This document shows, piece by piece, positions 1-8,860 of a stretch of 64,000 nucleotides of DNA; within the stretch, counting starts at the first letter, position 1, and every line of letters starts with the position of its first letter. A program made the translations under genes and the position numbers. Below the pieces are notes generated by a model, which did no database searches, had not been told where the DNA came from, and saw nothing but the letters and a program-made list of their open reading frames with translations. Source of the DNA: Bdellovibrionales bacterium (GTDB lineage: Bacteria > Bdellovibrionota > Bdellovibrionia > Bdellovibrionales > UBA1609); NCBI GenBank assembly GCA_016714165.1, contig JADJNU010000001.1:62001-126000 (forward strand), given 5' to 3'.

Positions 1-1036
1 ATCCTCGTTGTTGGTTTAGTAGTCGACCCATTCCAGGAATATGACCTGACCCAACGATGACAAGTAATGTGTCAAGAGATGGATGTTGCTCAAAGGCCTT
101 GAATAAATTGTTAACCATCGTTTTATTTCGGCCACGGCCAAAACTAATTTCGAGCGTGTAATGGACCACAAGTGCAACAACATCATACTTCCCTAAAAGG
201 CGCCTCATCCCTTCAGCAAGTGCAAACCCGCCAACGAGGGCGCCTGCGGTTTCCAGTGCAAGAATTCCGTCACCGGAAGCCAGAGAACTCCCGAGCTCGT
301 CGCAAACGGCAAAACCAATCGCACAAAGCCACGCGGCTAAAGCTCCGGGTATAGCAACAGAGCCAATGTTTTCGGCTAGGTTAGGCTCATGGCCTTCTTC
401 AAGATTAAAGACCAATGGGCCATTTTTAGCTTCAACTGCCAACAATTCGATGACCTCAAGAAGTCTTGAACCGGGGATTGTTATGTCGCCCACTTTAACC
501 TGAAATTCGTCGGCTTCGCTCATTGATAAAGAAGCGAGTCTATTATCTTCGGCGAATTTTTTCAGTTCCTCGAGAAGATTTCGAGTGAAGTCACGGTCTG
601 CGGCGTCTCCGATTGTGCTCCCTTCACTGAGTTTACCAAAACTAAAGACTTTGAAGGCCATTTGCACGGCATCAAGCGAAAAACTAAGAGCTTTTCCTCC
701 CCAAGTCTTAGAGGTATTGACACCCTCAATTCCATAGGCTTCGAATTTTTCGATGACTTGTTTAGCAAGGTCGGAGTTTGCTTTCTCTTTAACATGGGTC
801 TCACCGAGAAACACGACGGCCCTTCGTTTTCCGTCTACTTCGCCGGAGAAAACGGCGACCTTGTAGTGGCCGTTAATTTTAGCGGCTCGTTGAAGGATTT
901 TGAGTTGGTCAGCTTCCAGTAAGTTTGAACAAGCGCCCTTGCTGGAGTGAATATCTTTTTCATCAGCGACACTGACCTGGGGTAAGGCCAAGGCCACAAA
1001 TAGAAATAAGGTGACTTCTACAGATCTCTGCAACAT
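1..1036 (-). CDS. TraB/GumN-like exported protein, 3' end beyond window
   Basis: An open frame runs from an ATG at 1036 to the window edge without a stop, so the C-terminus is missing. The start follows a purine-rich AAGAAAGGGA stretch. Residues 1-25 form a signal peptide (hydrophobic core FLFVALALP, then VADE). Near residue 55 there is VVFLGETHVKEK, and close to the edge VGSGHIPGMGRLL. These match the N-terminal GE-x-H and the C-terminal G-x-GH-x-P-G motifs of the TraB/PrgY/GumN (Tiki-like) superfamily, whose members are thought to be metal-dependent proteases. A hydrophobic Gly/Ala-rich stretch in the middle may be membrane-associated. The substrate cannot be told. It lies 58 bp downstream of the frameshifted gene at 1095-2376 and probably shares its transcript. 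Confidence 0.7.
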   Translation of the reverse strand, partial: MLQRSVEVTLFLFVALALPQVSVADEKDIHSSKGACSNLLEADQLKILQRAAKINGHYKVAVFSGEVDGKRRAVVFLGETHVKEKANSDLAKQVIEKFEAYGIEGVNTSKTWGGKALSFSLDAVQMAFKVFSFGKLSEGSTIGDAADRDFTRNLLEELKKFAEDNRLASLSMSEADEFQVKVGDITIPGSRLLEVIELLAVEAKNGPLVFNLEEGHEPNLAENIGSVAIPGALAAWLCAIGFAVCDELGSSLASGDGILALETAGALVGGFALAEGMRRLLGKYDVVALVVHYTLEISFGRGRNKTMVNNLFKAFEQHPSLDTLLVIVGSGHIPGMGRLLNQQRG

Positions 1037-1094
1037 TCTCGAGTTCCCTTTCTTGCTTTTTTGAATAGATAGCGGGTGGTGAATGTGCTACCGC

Positions 1095-2177
1095 CTACCA
1101 CCAATAAAATGATTCCCCATTGCGGAGAGCCTCTTGCCCTTTCTTATATGTCACAAGAGCTCGGGAGCATGCGCCACAAGTGATGGGCATTGTCACGAGC
1201 TGCACGAGGCCTCCCATGACTCCTCCGAGCATGATTGTTCCCATAACGGAGTCAACCAGAGTCGCAGTTTGATAGAACCTTCCAAGAGCCAAGCAGACGC
1301 CAACGCAGGGGGTAGATAGGGCGTAGGGAATAGCAATGATTCTTGCTATGTAAAGGGCTGTATCCTTTGCTGTTGGTGGGCCATGGAGTTCTGGGAGCCC
1401 GCGACTGTAATCTTTGCTCTTGAAATCACCCGTGTTCGACGCTTGACGCGCCTGAATTCTGTTTTGGCGGGCTTGCTGTTTGGTTTCTTGTCTCTTTTCC
1501 AGCCATTCTTGGAGTTTTCTTTGCTGATTTTTCCGATATTCAACTATTTTTGCTCCAAGTGCATAGAGACTTCGCGCAAGAACTCCTTTTTCAATACGGG
1601 GCTCCACTATTGTGTCAAGGCTGGGGTTTGGCGACGGATGCGCAAGGTCCCCCTCACTCATTGGTGGCTCTGGCTTTCTATCCAGGATGAGAGGAGAAAA
1701 AGATGCGGCTCCCTCCGTATTTCCGTCGGATGTAAGCCTTTGGATTTCGCTCCTGAGATCCGCGAGGATGTTTGCGTCGCTATTGACCTCTCTTGCCTCC
1801 TCGAGCACAGCAAGAGATACTGTCTTCTCAACTTTTTCAAGTGCGAGGCGAATTGCTTCGAATGTTGCCATCACTTCGGCAGATGACATTGAATAGCCGT
1901 CTGAATTTCTGAACGGAGTTGGAGACTCAGAAACTGGAACGAGGGTAAATCTTTCCGGGTTTTTGAGGGCCTCCAATGCAGCCTGAGCCGCTACATTGTC
2001 GTTCTTATCCAGAGCATTTCTCAGCGTCTTATATGCGAAAAAGCGAATGACATTCCTTTGGTTGACGGTCAATATGGGTCCGCTTTCATCTGATGTCTGA
2101 GTTTGAGCAATTTGGAGATTTTCAGATGTATGGATCTGGGCGACAACTTTGCTCAGGCGGCCCAAAAGTAATTGCAA
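1095..2177 (-). CDS. Exported/membrane protein of unknown function, downstream part of a frameshifted gene
   Basis: This is the longer part of a gene that appears split. The only start in this frame is a TTG at 2177 with no ribosome site, but the frame stays open upstream to about 2245 and reads naturally from the signal-peptide ORF at 2230-2376 if one base of the A-run at 2232-2237 is skipped. The protein is about 360 aa. It has a helical, Glu/Lys-rich N-terminal half, a Gln/Arg-rich coiled segment around residues 215-250, and two or three hydrophobic Gly/Cys-rich segments near the C-terminus (around 275-345), which look membrane-spanning. I recognise no family. Confidence 0.55.
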   Translation of the reverse strand: MQLLLGRLSKVVAQIHTSENLQIAQTQTSDESGPILTVNQRNVIRFFAYKTLRNALDKNDNVAAQAALEALKNPERFTLVPVSESPTPFRNSDGYSMSSAEVMATFEAIRLALEKVEKTVSLAVLEEAREVNSDANILADLRSEIQRLTSDGNTEGAASFSPLILDRKPEPPMSEGDLAHPSPNPSLDTIVEPRIEKGVLARSLYALGAKIVEYRKNQQRKLQEWLEKRQETKQQARQNRIQARQASNTGDFKSKDYSRGLPELHGPPTAKDTALYIARIIAIPYALSTPCVGVCLALGRFYQTATLVDSVMGTIMLGGVMGGLVQLVTMPITCGACSRALVTYKKGQEALRNGESFYWW

Positions 2178-2229
2178 GGCCTCTGTTTTTCGGGACTTTT
2201 TTGCTCGTCTGAATGAGGTAGAAAAATCT

Positions 2230-2376
2230 TTAAAAAATGGATCTTAGCTCTGAGGCGATTGCGGGGGGTATTTGATTTCCATCAAAAAGTGGATCTCTGG
2301 AAACAGCTGCCTTTGCTGGATAGGTGAGGCCGATGGAAATCGCGAATGCCGCCAGAAGAAGTGCAAAAAAGTTCAT
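2230..2376 (-). CDS. Signal-peptide part of the frameshifted gene that continues at 1095-2244
   Basis: A short frame begins at ATG 2376 (GGAG nine bases upstream; an ATG at 2382 is closer to it). It encodes a clear signal peptide (MNFFALLLAAFAISIG...AKA) and about 25 mature residues ending SELRSIF before a TAA. The next frame continues KDFSTSFRRAKK without a start codon. The T-run before the stop (ATT TTT TAA A) is where a +1 shift or a one-base insertion would join them. The arrangement of Phe codon, stop, then a readable +1 frame resembles the prfB type of recoding, but I see no internal Shine-Dalgarno before it, so an indel or sequencing error is at least as likely. Confidence 0.5.
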   Translation of the reverse strand: MNFFALLLAAFAISIGLTYPAKAAVSRDPLFDGNQIPPAIASELRSIF

Positions 2377-2473
2377 TCTCATTCTCTCCGGGTTAAGGAT
2401 TTTAGAATGCTGCGAGCATCGTGCCAAAGCCTATTTCAAGTAGAATAGGGGGGGAGTGATGAGAAGGAAAAGA

Positions 2474-3718
2474 TTACTTTCCGCTAAATTTTTTTCCGAT
2501 TCGGGGTATCTGCACTTCAGCGCAGGTTCCATCGCCGCTGTTATTGGGTTTGTAGAAAATCTTGTACCCTAAATATTCGGTCAGCAATTGAATCTTCAAA
2601 AGTCCAATGCCGACGCCTACGCGCCGGTCGTCATTTTGATTTGAATCGCCAATATTTCTGATTGAATTGAAATGGTGCCTAAATCCGTGATCGCGAAAAA
2701 TGATAAGGTATTTATCAGGAAGGATTTCAGTGAGAACCTCAGGTCTGGGATCCGAAAGAGAAGAGCTTTCGTCGCCCTGTTGGCCAACCGATTTTGCTCG
2801 GCGCTGATTGGCCTCGCTCGCATTCATCAAAATCTCTTGAAAAAGTTCGTTAACAAGAACTCGTTCCATCAAGATCGTGAAAGAAGAATTGCTAGGCGAA
2901 TAATTGACTTGAATTCCTTTCCAACCAGGAAAGAAAAAAGTGAACAGTGACTCCACATCATAAAATTCTGGGTAGTCCTCCCTTGAATCCATCGCGCGTT
3001 GAAATGCACTTTGGATCAGAGTGAGCTCAAGGCCGGCTCCCACCAAGTAAACCAAATGATTTTGCAGAAAAGAGGCCCGTAATAGGTCAGGACTCGCAAC
3101 CCTCATTTCGCGAATCAAATCCTGCAAGACCATCACTTCGTTTTGAAATGTTATCCAAATCTTCAGAGCTTCTGAATATTGGGCTTGGATTTTGCCAACA
3201 GAAAGCGGCATGGTGTTGTAAAAGTAGTTTTCGCCACTTAAGCTTATTTGTGAGATGTCGCCTTTAAGGTCCTTTTTGGTCTCATCGAGTGCGGTGAGAC
3301 GAGGCGCCACGAGCCTATTGATCAGCTTCGATTTGGATTGGGCGAGATTTTGCAAAAAAAGTTGATAGGATTTAATTTGTTGCCGAATTGAATTAAGAAT
3401 CAGGTTTCCGCGTTTCATTTCAAAATCTAGAGTGACTGGAGTTGCAATGACGTACCCCTGCCAATCCACTTTTGCTACAGCCCGGTATTGCCTGCTCAGC
3501 GCTTCGATTTCTTTTCGACGCTCATGAAGGGAGCGGACGACAATCTTTATTGCCGCAGACACTGCATATGGGTGCCGAAGTTGTTGAGTGAGATGAAACG
3601 CACAGGTCGAATTTGAGCTTCCTGCTTTCGCGAAGGAAGCTCCCAGGACGATGGAAGCGAGTTTTAAAAAAAGGACCACCCGAAGGCAGAAGATTTTGAA
3701 GTGATCGAAGCAAGGCAT
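2474..3718 (-). CDS. Exported protein with histidine-kinase-type ATPase (HATPase_c) fold
   Basis: About 414 aa from ATG 3718 (a GTG at 3724 is also possible). The N-terminus is a signal peptide ending in AKA. Residues 60-250 are helical with no convincing second membrane segment. The last 150 residues carry GHKL landmarks: an N-box (ELFQEILMNASEA), a D-x-G motif (FRDHGF), and a glycine box (GVGIGLLK) followed by GDGTCAEVQIP at the C-terminus. An H-box is not evident. Sensor kinases normally keep this fold in the cytoplasm, so an N-terminal export signal with no following membrane helix is odd. The gene lies 18 bp behind the glycine-rich lipoprotein and is probably co-transcribed with it. Confidence 0.6.
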   Translation of the reverse strand: MPCFDHFKIFCLRVVLFLKLASIVLGASFAKAGSSNSTCAFHLTQQLRHPYAVSAAIKIVVRSLHERRKEIEALSRQYRAVAKVDWQGYVIATPVTLDFEMKRGNLILNSIRQQIKSYQLFLQNLAQSKSKLINRLVAPRLTALDETKKDLKGDISQISLSGENYFYNTMPLSVGKIQAQYSEALKIWITFQNEVMVLQDLIREMRVASPDLLRASFLQNHLVYLVGAGLELTLIQSAFQRAMDSREDYPEFYDVESLFTFFFPGWKGIQVNYSPSNSSFTILMERVLVNELFQEILMNASEANQRRAKSVGQQGDESSSLSDPRPEVLTEILPDKYLIIFRDHGFRHHFNSIRNIGDSNQNDDRRVGVGIGLLKIQLLTEYLGYKIFYKPNNSGDGTCAEVQIPRIGKKFSGK

Positions 3719-3736
3719 AACCACTTCATAATCAAC

Positions 3737-6502
3737 TTAGGCACTAATAGCAATGGGATCCAACACTGCTATTGATCTGAGTTTGACTGCCTCCCGGTCC
3801 GCCGCTGGCACCATTGCTTTCAGTGCCTGTTCCGAATATCCACCTGTTACATCAGGAGTTCCGAAGCTGCCCGTGCCCGAGCAGGCAAGTCCAAAGACAT
3901 GGCCGCCACCGCCACCGCCACCGCCACGAGCTGTGCCGGCCCCTGTTGCATTCCCTCCGGGTCCCCCGGGGGCATAAAGACTCAGGCTCGTAGCAAGGTC
4001 CTTTGTGCGGATCACAATTGTGCCACCACCGCCTCCTCCTCCTGAGTCATCGTTCGAGACAACTGTATGGCCTCCATTCGAACCGCCAGCTTGAATAATC
4101 GATAGCCCAGTTCCACTTGTGCGAAGAATTCGTTTTGCACTGATAAGAACGGCTCCACCTCCGGCCCCGCCCTGAGAGCCGGATGGATTTCCTGAGCCGC
4201 CTCCGCCACCGAAGAAGATTCGAAAATTTGGATCACAGCCTCCTCCGCAAAAGAGAGAGTCCAATCCTTGACCGCCTTGGCCACCAGCGCTGGTTCCAGA
4301 GGAGCTTCCGCCGTTTCCTCCCGGTCCGGCCCCGCCGCCGCCGCCGCCGCCATACAAACTCATAGCTCCACCGGCGTTACCCACGTAACTGTTTGTATTG
4401 TTATCGCTACCCAAATAGCCAATTCCAGTTGCGGAATTCGCGGAGAACATCCCCCCTTGAAAACCACTGCCAGCAGACGTGAAAATAAAATTATAATTAC
4501 CGACATAGGAAAGGTCGTTCAAAACTCTAAAGGCAATCAGCCCTCCGCCTGCAACGGAAGTCGTCAGTCCCGCTGCATTCATCATAACTACAGAGCCAGC
4601 AGCATTGAGTGTCAGGTCATAAAAATTTGGCACCCGCTGAACGAAAATTCTGCAAACATCTGTTCCTGTTATGACACCAACTGATTGAAGGGCGGTGGAG
4701 GATATGGCCGCGCCATTCAACACAAGAGGGGCTTTTAAAGTGATAAAAGCCGGAGAGGAAGTTGCCGATGCCACTCGATTGAATCCAAAATTGCCCGGCC
4801 CAAGTTCGGGTCCGCATCCATTGGCCCCACTATCCAATAGAACCATCCAAATGATTTCATCTCCACTTTCAAATTCTGGATATGGAGTATTAATAGGTGA
4901 GGCACCTAACCCCAAGGTTCGCCCATCAGGAGACACTGAGTGCACTTGTCTTTTAGCCATTAGAACTTTTGTGCTGCCGAGAACCGTCGTATCATAGTCT
5001 GGACTTGAAATGGAGGAGGAGATCGTGCGGCTGCCATCCTTTCCTGTTCCAAATTCCTGAACACCGCTGCCGATGTCATGGACTTCTGCGGCGGTTCCTG
5101 GAATGAATTTTTCGCCTTGATCAAATGGGCATATAAAAGCGATGTGATTGTACACGGTGGCTTGTGGAAGGTCTTGCATCAGAAATGACTCGGCAAGTGG
5201 GCCACTAAGCCTTGCTGTTTCTGTAAAACCAAGAGAGGGAAGTTGGGAACAATCAAAGCGATCCCCTCCGACATGAAAATTGGAACTATTTGGGTCGAAT
5301 CGTTTGAAAATTTTAACCCCTGCCATAGCTCCGGGTCCAACAAAAACGCCAGGCAAAAACTTCCAGGAGATCTGTGAGGCACTGATATGAGGCTGATAAA
5401 AACTTGTGGCCTGGGTCGGACCATGATTGCTTGATGCGTGTTGGAAGGCGCGATCAAAGCCAAACAAAGCACTTGTCCAATCTCCTTGAAGCTCATAGTG
5501 CAAAAGAGAGAGTTTGTTGACGTAATCTGTTCCAGATGTGCAGGGAGTCAGGTTCTTGCTGACTCCGCCTCCCACGCGAGAGAAATGCCCGGAGTTGGTG
5601 GTGTTTCCAAACCATTGGAGAGGGGTGGTTCCGGTCGCGTTCAGCCAAGCCTTTTCAAGGCCTAAGGCGTCAGCAGGATCATAGCAAGCGACTTGTGTTG
5701 TGGCTCCTGGCCCCGCAAAGCCCAGAAATATACCTCCGGCAGGGAAGAGTTCGTAAGGAGCAGAACCATCATGATTTTTATCCGCATAAAAAGCCGGATA
5801 CTTCGCGCGAACCATGCGATTGCTCGCTTGGAAGTCGGGGTGGTTAAAATTAAGTCCAGAAAAAAGGAGCTCTCCCGTCTCTCGAAGCTTATAGTCCAGG
5901 GGCGTGGTTTGAAACAAATGCACTTTCATCCATCCACCGAGAACAAAAGAGCTATCAACAACCATCGGCGGTCTGTCTGATGGCGGTTTATAGATAAGGT
6001 CGAGCCACCCAGTAGGACCTGTGCCATCAGCTCGCAAATACCGAATTCCCGCCTCTGCACTTTCTTCGGATGAAAAAATTGAATTTACACTTATCTCAAC
6101 GGCGTTGTCCCCGTTGACGATATTGATTCCTTTGTCTCCATAAGAGAATGCGGCCCTACCGTCCAAGTCCTCCGATACAATCAATACCTGAACAAGCCTA
6201 TTTGGACCTGCGTCAACGGGAAGTGCAAAAATAGCGGGAGGATATTCGGTCTGACCATCTGGGAGACAATGACATGACTCCCAGCCTCCCGTAATTAATT
6301 TCGGACCTCCGTGGACATTGATAGCCACCTTGACTATCTTACCTCCCGCACTTTTAGAGGTCGGTCCTTGGCTGTAGAGGTCTGCCATGGAAAGGCTGAG
6401 TTTTGTATTTCTCCCGTTGTCACGCGTGCAGCCCCAAGATGCCGACAATATAAATAGACCAATAACCAACGCTTTGGGACGAACAAAATTTGAGTTTTCC
6501 AT
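3737..6502 (-). CDS. Large glycine-rich lipoprotein of unknown function
   Basis: 921 aa. Residues 8-25 form a lipoprotein signal (basic R-P-K, then a hydrophobic run ending SASWGC, with Cys25 as the probable lipidated residue). Residues 60-640 are a Ser/Thr/Asn-rich, probably beta-rich region with scattered Cys and no family I recognise. From about residue 720 the protein becomes glycine-dominated, with several runs of 6-8 Gly separated by short hydrophobic strands (AVLISAKRI, GTIVIRTKDL). This alternation is also present in the exported protein at 17750-19468 and suggests a beta-helical or surface-fibre module. It is transcribed towards the ATPase-fold gene 18 bp downstream. High Gly codon use makes long false ORFs on the opposite strand. 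Confidence 0.7.
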   Translation of the reverse strand: MENSNFVRPKALVIGLFILSASWGCTRDNGRNTKLSLSMADLYSQGPTSKSAGGKIVKVAINVHGGPKLITGGWESCHCLPDGQTEYPPAIFALPVDAGPNRLVQVLIVSEDLDGRAAFSYGDKGINIVNGDNAVEISVNSIFSSEESAEAGIRYLRADGTGPTGWLDLIYKPPSDRPPMVVDSSFVLGGWMKVHLFQTTPLDYKLRETGELLFSGLNFNHPDFQASNRMVRAKYPAFYADKNHDGSAPYELFPAGGIFLGFAGPGATTQVACYDPADALGLEKAWLNATGTTPLQWFGNTTNSGHFSRVGGGVSKNLTPCTSGTDYVNKLSLLHYELQGDWTSALFGFDRAFQHASSNHGPTQATSFYQPHISASQISWKFLPGVFVGPGAMAGVKIFKRFDPNSSNFHVGGDRFDCSQLPSLGFTETARLSGPLAESFLMQDLPQATVYNHIAFICPFDQGEKFIPGTAAEVHDIGSGVQEFGTGKDGSRTISSSISSPDYDTTVLGSTKVLMAKRQVHSVSPDGRTLGLGASPINTPYPEFESGDEIIWMVLLDSGANGCGPELGPGNFGFNRVASATSSPAFITLKAPLVLNGAAISSTALQSVGVITGTDVCRIFVQRVPNFYDLTLNAAGSVVMMNAAGLTTSVAGGGLIAFRVLNDLSYVGNYNFIFTSAGSGFQGGMFSANSATGIGYLGSDNNTNSYVGNAGGAMSLYGGGGGGGAGPGGNGGSSSGTSAGGQGGQGLDSLFCGGGCDPNFRIFFGGGGGSGNPSGSQGGAGGGAVLISAKRILRTSGTGLSIIQAGGSNGGHTVVSNDDSGGGGGGGTIVIRTKDLATSLSLYAPGGPGGNATGAGTARGGGGGGGGHVFGLACSGTGSFGTPDVTGGYSEQALKAMVPAADREAVKLRSIAVLDPIAISA

Positions 6503-6710
6503 GCCTAGATTATCGGTAGGCTTGGATTACTTCCACAGAGGTCCACCTCGACTTAATTTGAGAATCAAATGATGACGGTCACTTGCTCTTCCTGAATTGA
6601 GACTTATGAAGAAAAAATCAATTAAGATTATATCAATAGATAATACCAGCCATCGCAAGAAGACTGGTATCAATTAGGCAAACAAACGAAGAACAATACA
6701 GAGTCCGAAA

Positions 6711-7343
6711 TTAAGCTTTCCGGGCAGCGTAATACTCCGTAAACAAACCGGAATCAAATTGGAAAGGAATATGTTCAAGCCCAGGTACGGCCTGCACGAT
6801 ACCCACTTCCGCACCATTCTGATCCTCTTTTCTGAGAAAATCAGGAATTTCCAGGCGAGGAGCCTGTTTTGCGCGAAGATAAATCTGATTCTCAGCCGCC
6901 TTCGTATTTAAGCTCACTTTGGTCCCTGCCTTTAATACACAAGATCCGACGGTGAGGGGCTTGCCATCAACTAATACGTGACCGTGGCTGACCAACTGGC
7001 GGGCTGATCGAATGCTGGGGGCAAAACCAAGACGGAAAACAATATTATCGAGGCGACTTTCCAGGAGACCGGCCAACTTTGACACCCAGTTGGTACCTGA
7101 ACCACGCTTTGAGTCGCGAATGAATCGACGCAGCTGTTTCTCGCGCAATTCGTAATTGCAGCGGATTTTCTGTTTTTCCTCTAAGCGAAGAGCAAAGTCA
7201 GAATACTTTCGGCGACGATTGCCGTTTTGACCTGGGGGATATGGCCTTCTCTCAAGGGCCCCCGCTTTACCCAAACCAGGAAGTTCAACTCCCAAACGAC
7301 GTTGAATTCTATATCGCGCTACTTTGCCCACTTTTTTGCTCAT
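6711..7343 (-). CDS. rpsD: 30S ribosomal protein S4
   Basis: 210 aa, full length for S4. It starts MSKKVGKVARYRIQRRLGVELPG, with the N-terminal RNA-binding region including the RRPYPPGQ segment. The S4 RNA-binding domain lies at about residues 95-160 (RLDNIVFRLGFAPSIRSARQLVSHGHVLVDGK). S4 nucleates assembly of the 5' domain of 16S rRNA. The usual zinc-ligand cysteines of some S4 proteins are absent. The gene stands alone instead of sitting with rpsM, rpsK, rpoA and rplQ, as seen in some other bacteria. A good sigma-70-like promoter and a strong leader hairpin lie upstream. Confidence 0.97.
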   Translation of the reverse strand: MSKKVGKVARYRIQRRLGVELPGLGKAGALERRPYPPGQNGNRRRKYSDFALRLEEKQKIRCNYELREKQLRRFIRDSKRGSGTNWVSKLAGLLESRLDNIVFRLGFAPSIRSARQLVSHGHVLVDGKPLTVGSCVLKAGTKVSLNTKAAENQIYLRAKQAPRLEIPDFLRKEDQNGAEVGIVQAVPGLEHIPFQFDSGLFTEYYAARKA

Positions 7344-7379
7344 TACCTAAACCTCTTCTTTGAGCGGTCCAATCGATTT

Positions 7380-7399
7380 ATCCCTCTATCCAGAGGGAT
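7380..7399 (-). promoter_or_regulatory. Perfect 8-bp hairpin in the rpsD 5' leader
   Basis: The minus strand reads ATCCCTCT-GGAT-AGAGGGAT, a perfect 8-bp stem with a 4-base loop. It lies just downstream of the predicted -10 box and about 37 bases before the rpsD ATG. No U-tract follows, so it is not a terminator. Because S4 autoregulates its own mRNA through leader structures in other bacteria, this hairpin is a candidate S4 operator or a 5' stability element. Confidence 0.55.
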
Positions 7400-7400
7400 G

Positions 7401-7429
7401 CATATACTAAGAAATTTCATAAACATCAA
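7401..7429 (-). promoter_or_regulatory. Sigma-70-like promoter for rpsD
   Basis: On the minus strand a -35 element TTGATG (7424-7429) and a -10 element TATATG (7401-7406) are separated by 17 bases. Transcription would begin about 7393-7395, roughly 50 bases before the rpsD start, immediately at the leader hairpin. This is assigned by eye only. Confidence 0.5.
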
Positions 7430-7714
7430 CGCTCTTTTCCCATTTGGAATGAAAGCATCCAGTATGGAGGGCTTAAAATTCATTTAGGTGAAGGGCGAAA
7501 GGCGGAGGCTAATGTGGAAGCCCTTTTGGGTCAACTCCTGAATTAAGACACAATATTTGAGGCAGGCCTGTCTCAATGATCGACAGAAAACCTCAATTTT
7601 ACCTATTTTTTGAATTATGAATTTATTTTAACACGAAGTGTTATAGGATAGAGGAAATCAAGTAACCGATTGAGTAGCAAATGAAGCTATTGGGTGGGTT
7701 ACAGAGGAGACTAT
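7430..7714. other. Intergenic region between rpsD and the PA14 lipoprotein
   Basis: This is the remainder of a 370-base divergent gap. It holds a small inverted repeat TAACAC-GAA-GTGTTA (7629-7643), about 70 bases before the PA14 lipoprotein start, which could be an operator. No ORF with coding character and no RNA gene is apparent. I could not assign a convincing promoter for the plus-strand gene. Confidence 0.4.
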
Positions 7715-8860
7715 ATGAGGGTACTGGCGCGTTTGTTGACCCTGATGCTGTTGTTCTTATTGGCTTTGCCATCCTGTGAGGAAGGCGATTCGGTGGTGGT
7801 CGATCCAGATGGCGGGGGCGACACCGTGGTGGATATTGTTCCACCTTATATTCCTCCAGACCCCAGTACTTATGTCTGCGATCCGTTTGAGGAATCAACG
7901 GTGGGCGATCGAAACCAGGGCTTGGTTGCGTCTCTGTTTTACACCTTGCCCGGAGAGGCCCATTATACAAAAGCAGTCGATTATGTCAACAATGCCCACC
8001 CCGTGAGCGATGTGAGCCTCTTTTTCAATCAGTTAAATGTTCCGACGCGACCCTTTGATCGTGGGTTTATTACCCGTTCCGGAGAAGTCATATCGACTCC
8101 ACAAGGAGATACCTTATATGAGTATTTTGGAATCAATTTTCGATCTTATTTAACACTGGAGGAAAGTGATCCAGAAGGACTCTATCAGCTTGCTGTTCTT
8201 TCTGATGATGGTGCAGTCCTTCGGATGAAAGACTCCTCTGGGAACTGGCAGACCATCGTTGATAACGATGGCACTCATCCGACGCGCATGGGTTGTGCAA
8301 CTGAGCCTGTGGACATGAGGCATGATTCATATATCCCTCTTGAATTGGACTATTATCAAGGGCCTCGATACCATATATCTTTGGTGGTCATGTGGCGCCC
8401 CTGGAATGGGAGCGCAGCGGATTCTTCCTGCGGAAAACAAGGCAACGGTTTATTCTTTAATTCCCAAGTTGATCCTCCAGCCCCTCAGGCTGCCTACAAT
8501 GCTTTGTTGAGCCGCGGCTGGAAGGTCGTCAGTTCTCCACATTACCGTCTTGAGGCCCCTAACCAAAATCCTTGCAATGAGCCAGCTCCACATGTGGAGG
8601 ACTATGTTGTATCCAATGTGACTTCAACGGGAGTTACGGCATCCTGGTTGACGGATATTGCAGCAATAGGAAGGCTTCATGTTACAGAGGTCGCCACGGG
8701 TGTAACCACGGTCTACACTAAAAAGGGATTCGCCGTGAGACATTCGATGACGGTCAATACTCTTGCTCCAAACACTCTTTATCGAGTGAAGTCTTCCTCT
8801 GAATCCGGCTCAGGTTTGATTACAGAGACAGACTATGTGGAATTTCGGACTCTCAGATAG
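7715..8860 (+). CDS. PA14-domain lipoprotein with C-terminal FN3-like domain
   Basis: 381 aa from ATG 7715, chosen because AGAGGAG lies seven bases upstream. The lipoprotein signal peptide ends LALPSC (Cys21). A short Asp/Gly-rich then Pro-rich linker follows. Residues about 70-260 resemble a PA14 domain (GLVASLFYTLPG near its start, then LYQLAVLSDDGAVLRM, the typical ligand-edge strand). PA14 modules bind glycans or other ligands in secreted enzymes and adhesins. The last 95 residues look like a fibronectin type III fold (VSNVTSTGVTASW, then LAPNTLYRVKS). It is probably an outer-membrane surface adhesin or binding protein. It stands alone on this strand. Confidence 0.7.
   Translation: MRVLARLLTLMLLFLLALPSCEEGDSVVVDPDGGGDTVVDIVPPYIPPDPSTYVCDPFEESTVGDRNQGLVASLFYTLPGEAHYTKAVDYVNNAHPVSDVSLFFNQLNVPTRPFDRGFITRSGEVISTPQGDTLYEYFGINFRSYLTLEESDPEGLYQLAVLSDDGAVLRMKDSSGNWQTIVDNDGTHPTRMGCATEPVDMRHDSYIPLELDYYQGPRYHISLVVMWRPWNGSAADSSCGKQGNGLFFNSQVDPPAPQAAYNALLSRGWKVVSSPHYRLEAPNQNPCNEPAPHVEDYVVSNVTSTGVTASWLTDIAAIGRLHVTEVATGVTTVYTKKGFAVRHSMTVNTLAPNTLYRVKSSSESGSGLITETDYVEFRTLR

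Noticed and set aside
3753..4365. Pro/Ala/Arg-rich plus- and minus-strand ORFs across the glycine-rich region
   Set aside because: They are shadows produced by GGN codons of the 921-aa lipoprotein and have no ribosome site.
7629..7643. TAACACGAAGTGTTA as a terminator
   Set aside because: No T-run follows on either strand; it is kept only as a possible operator.
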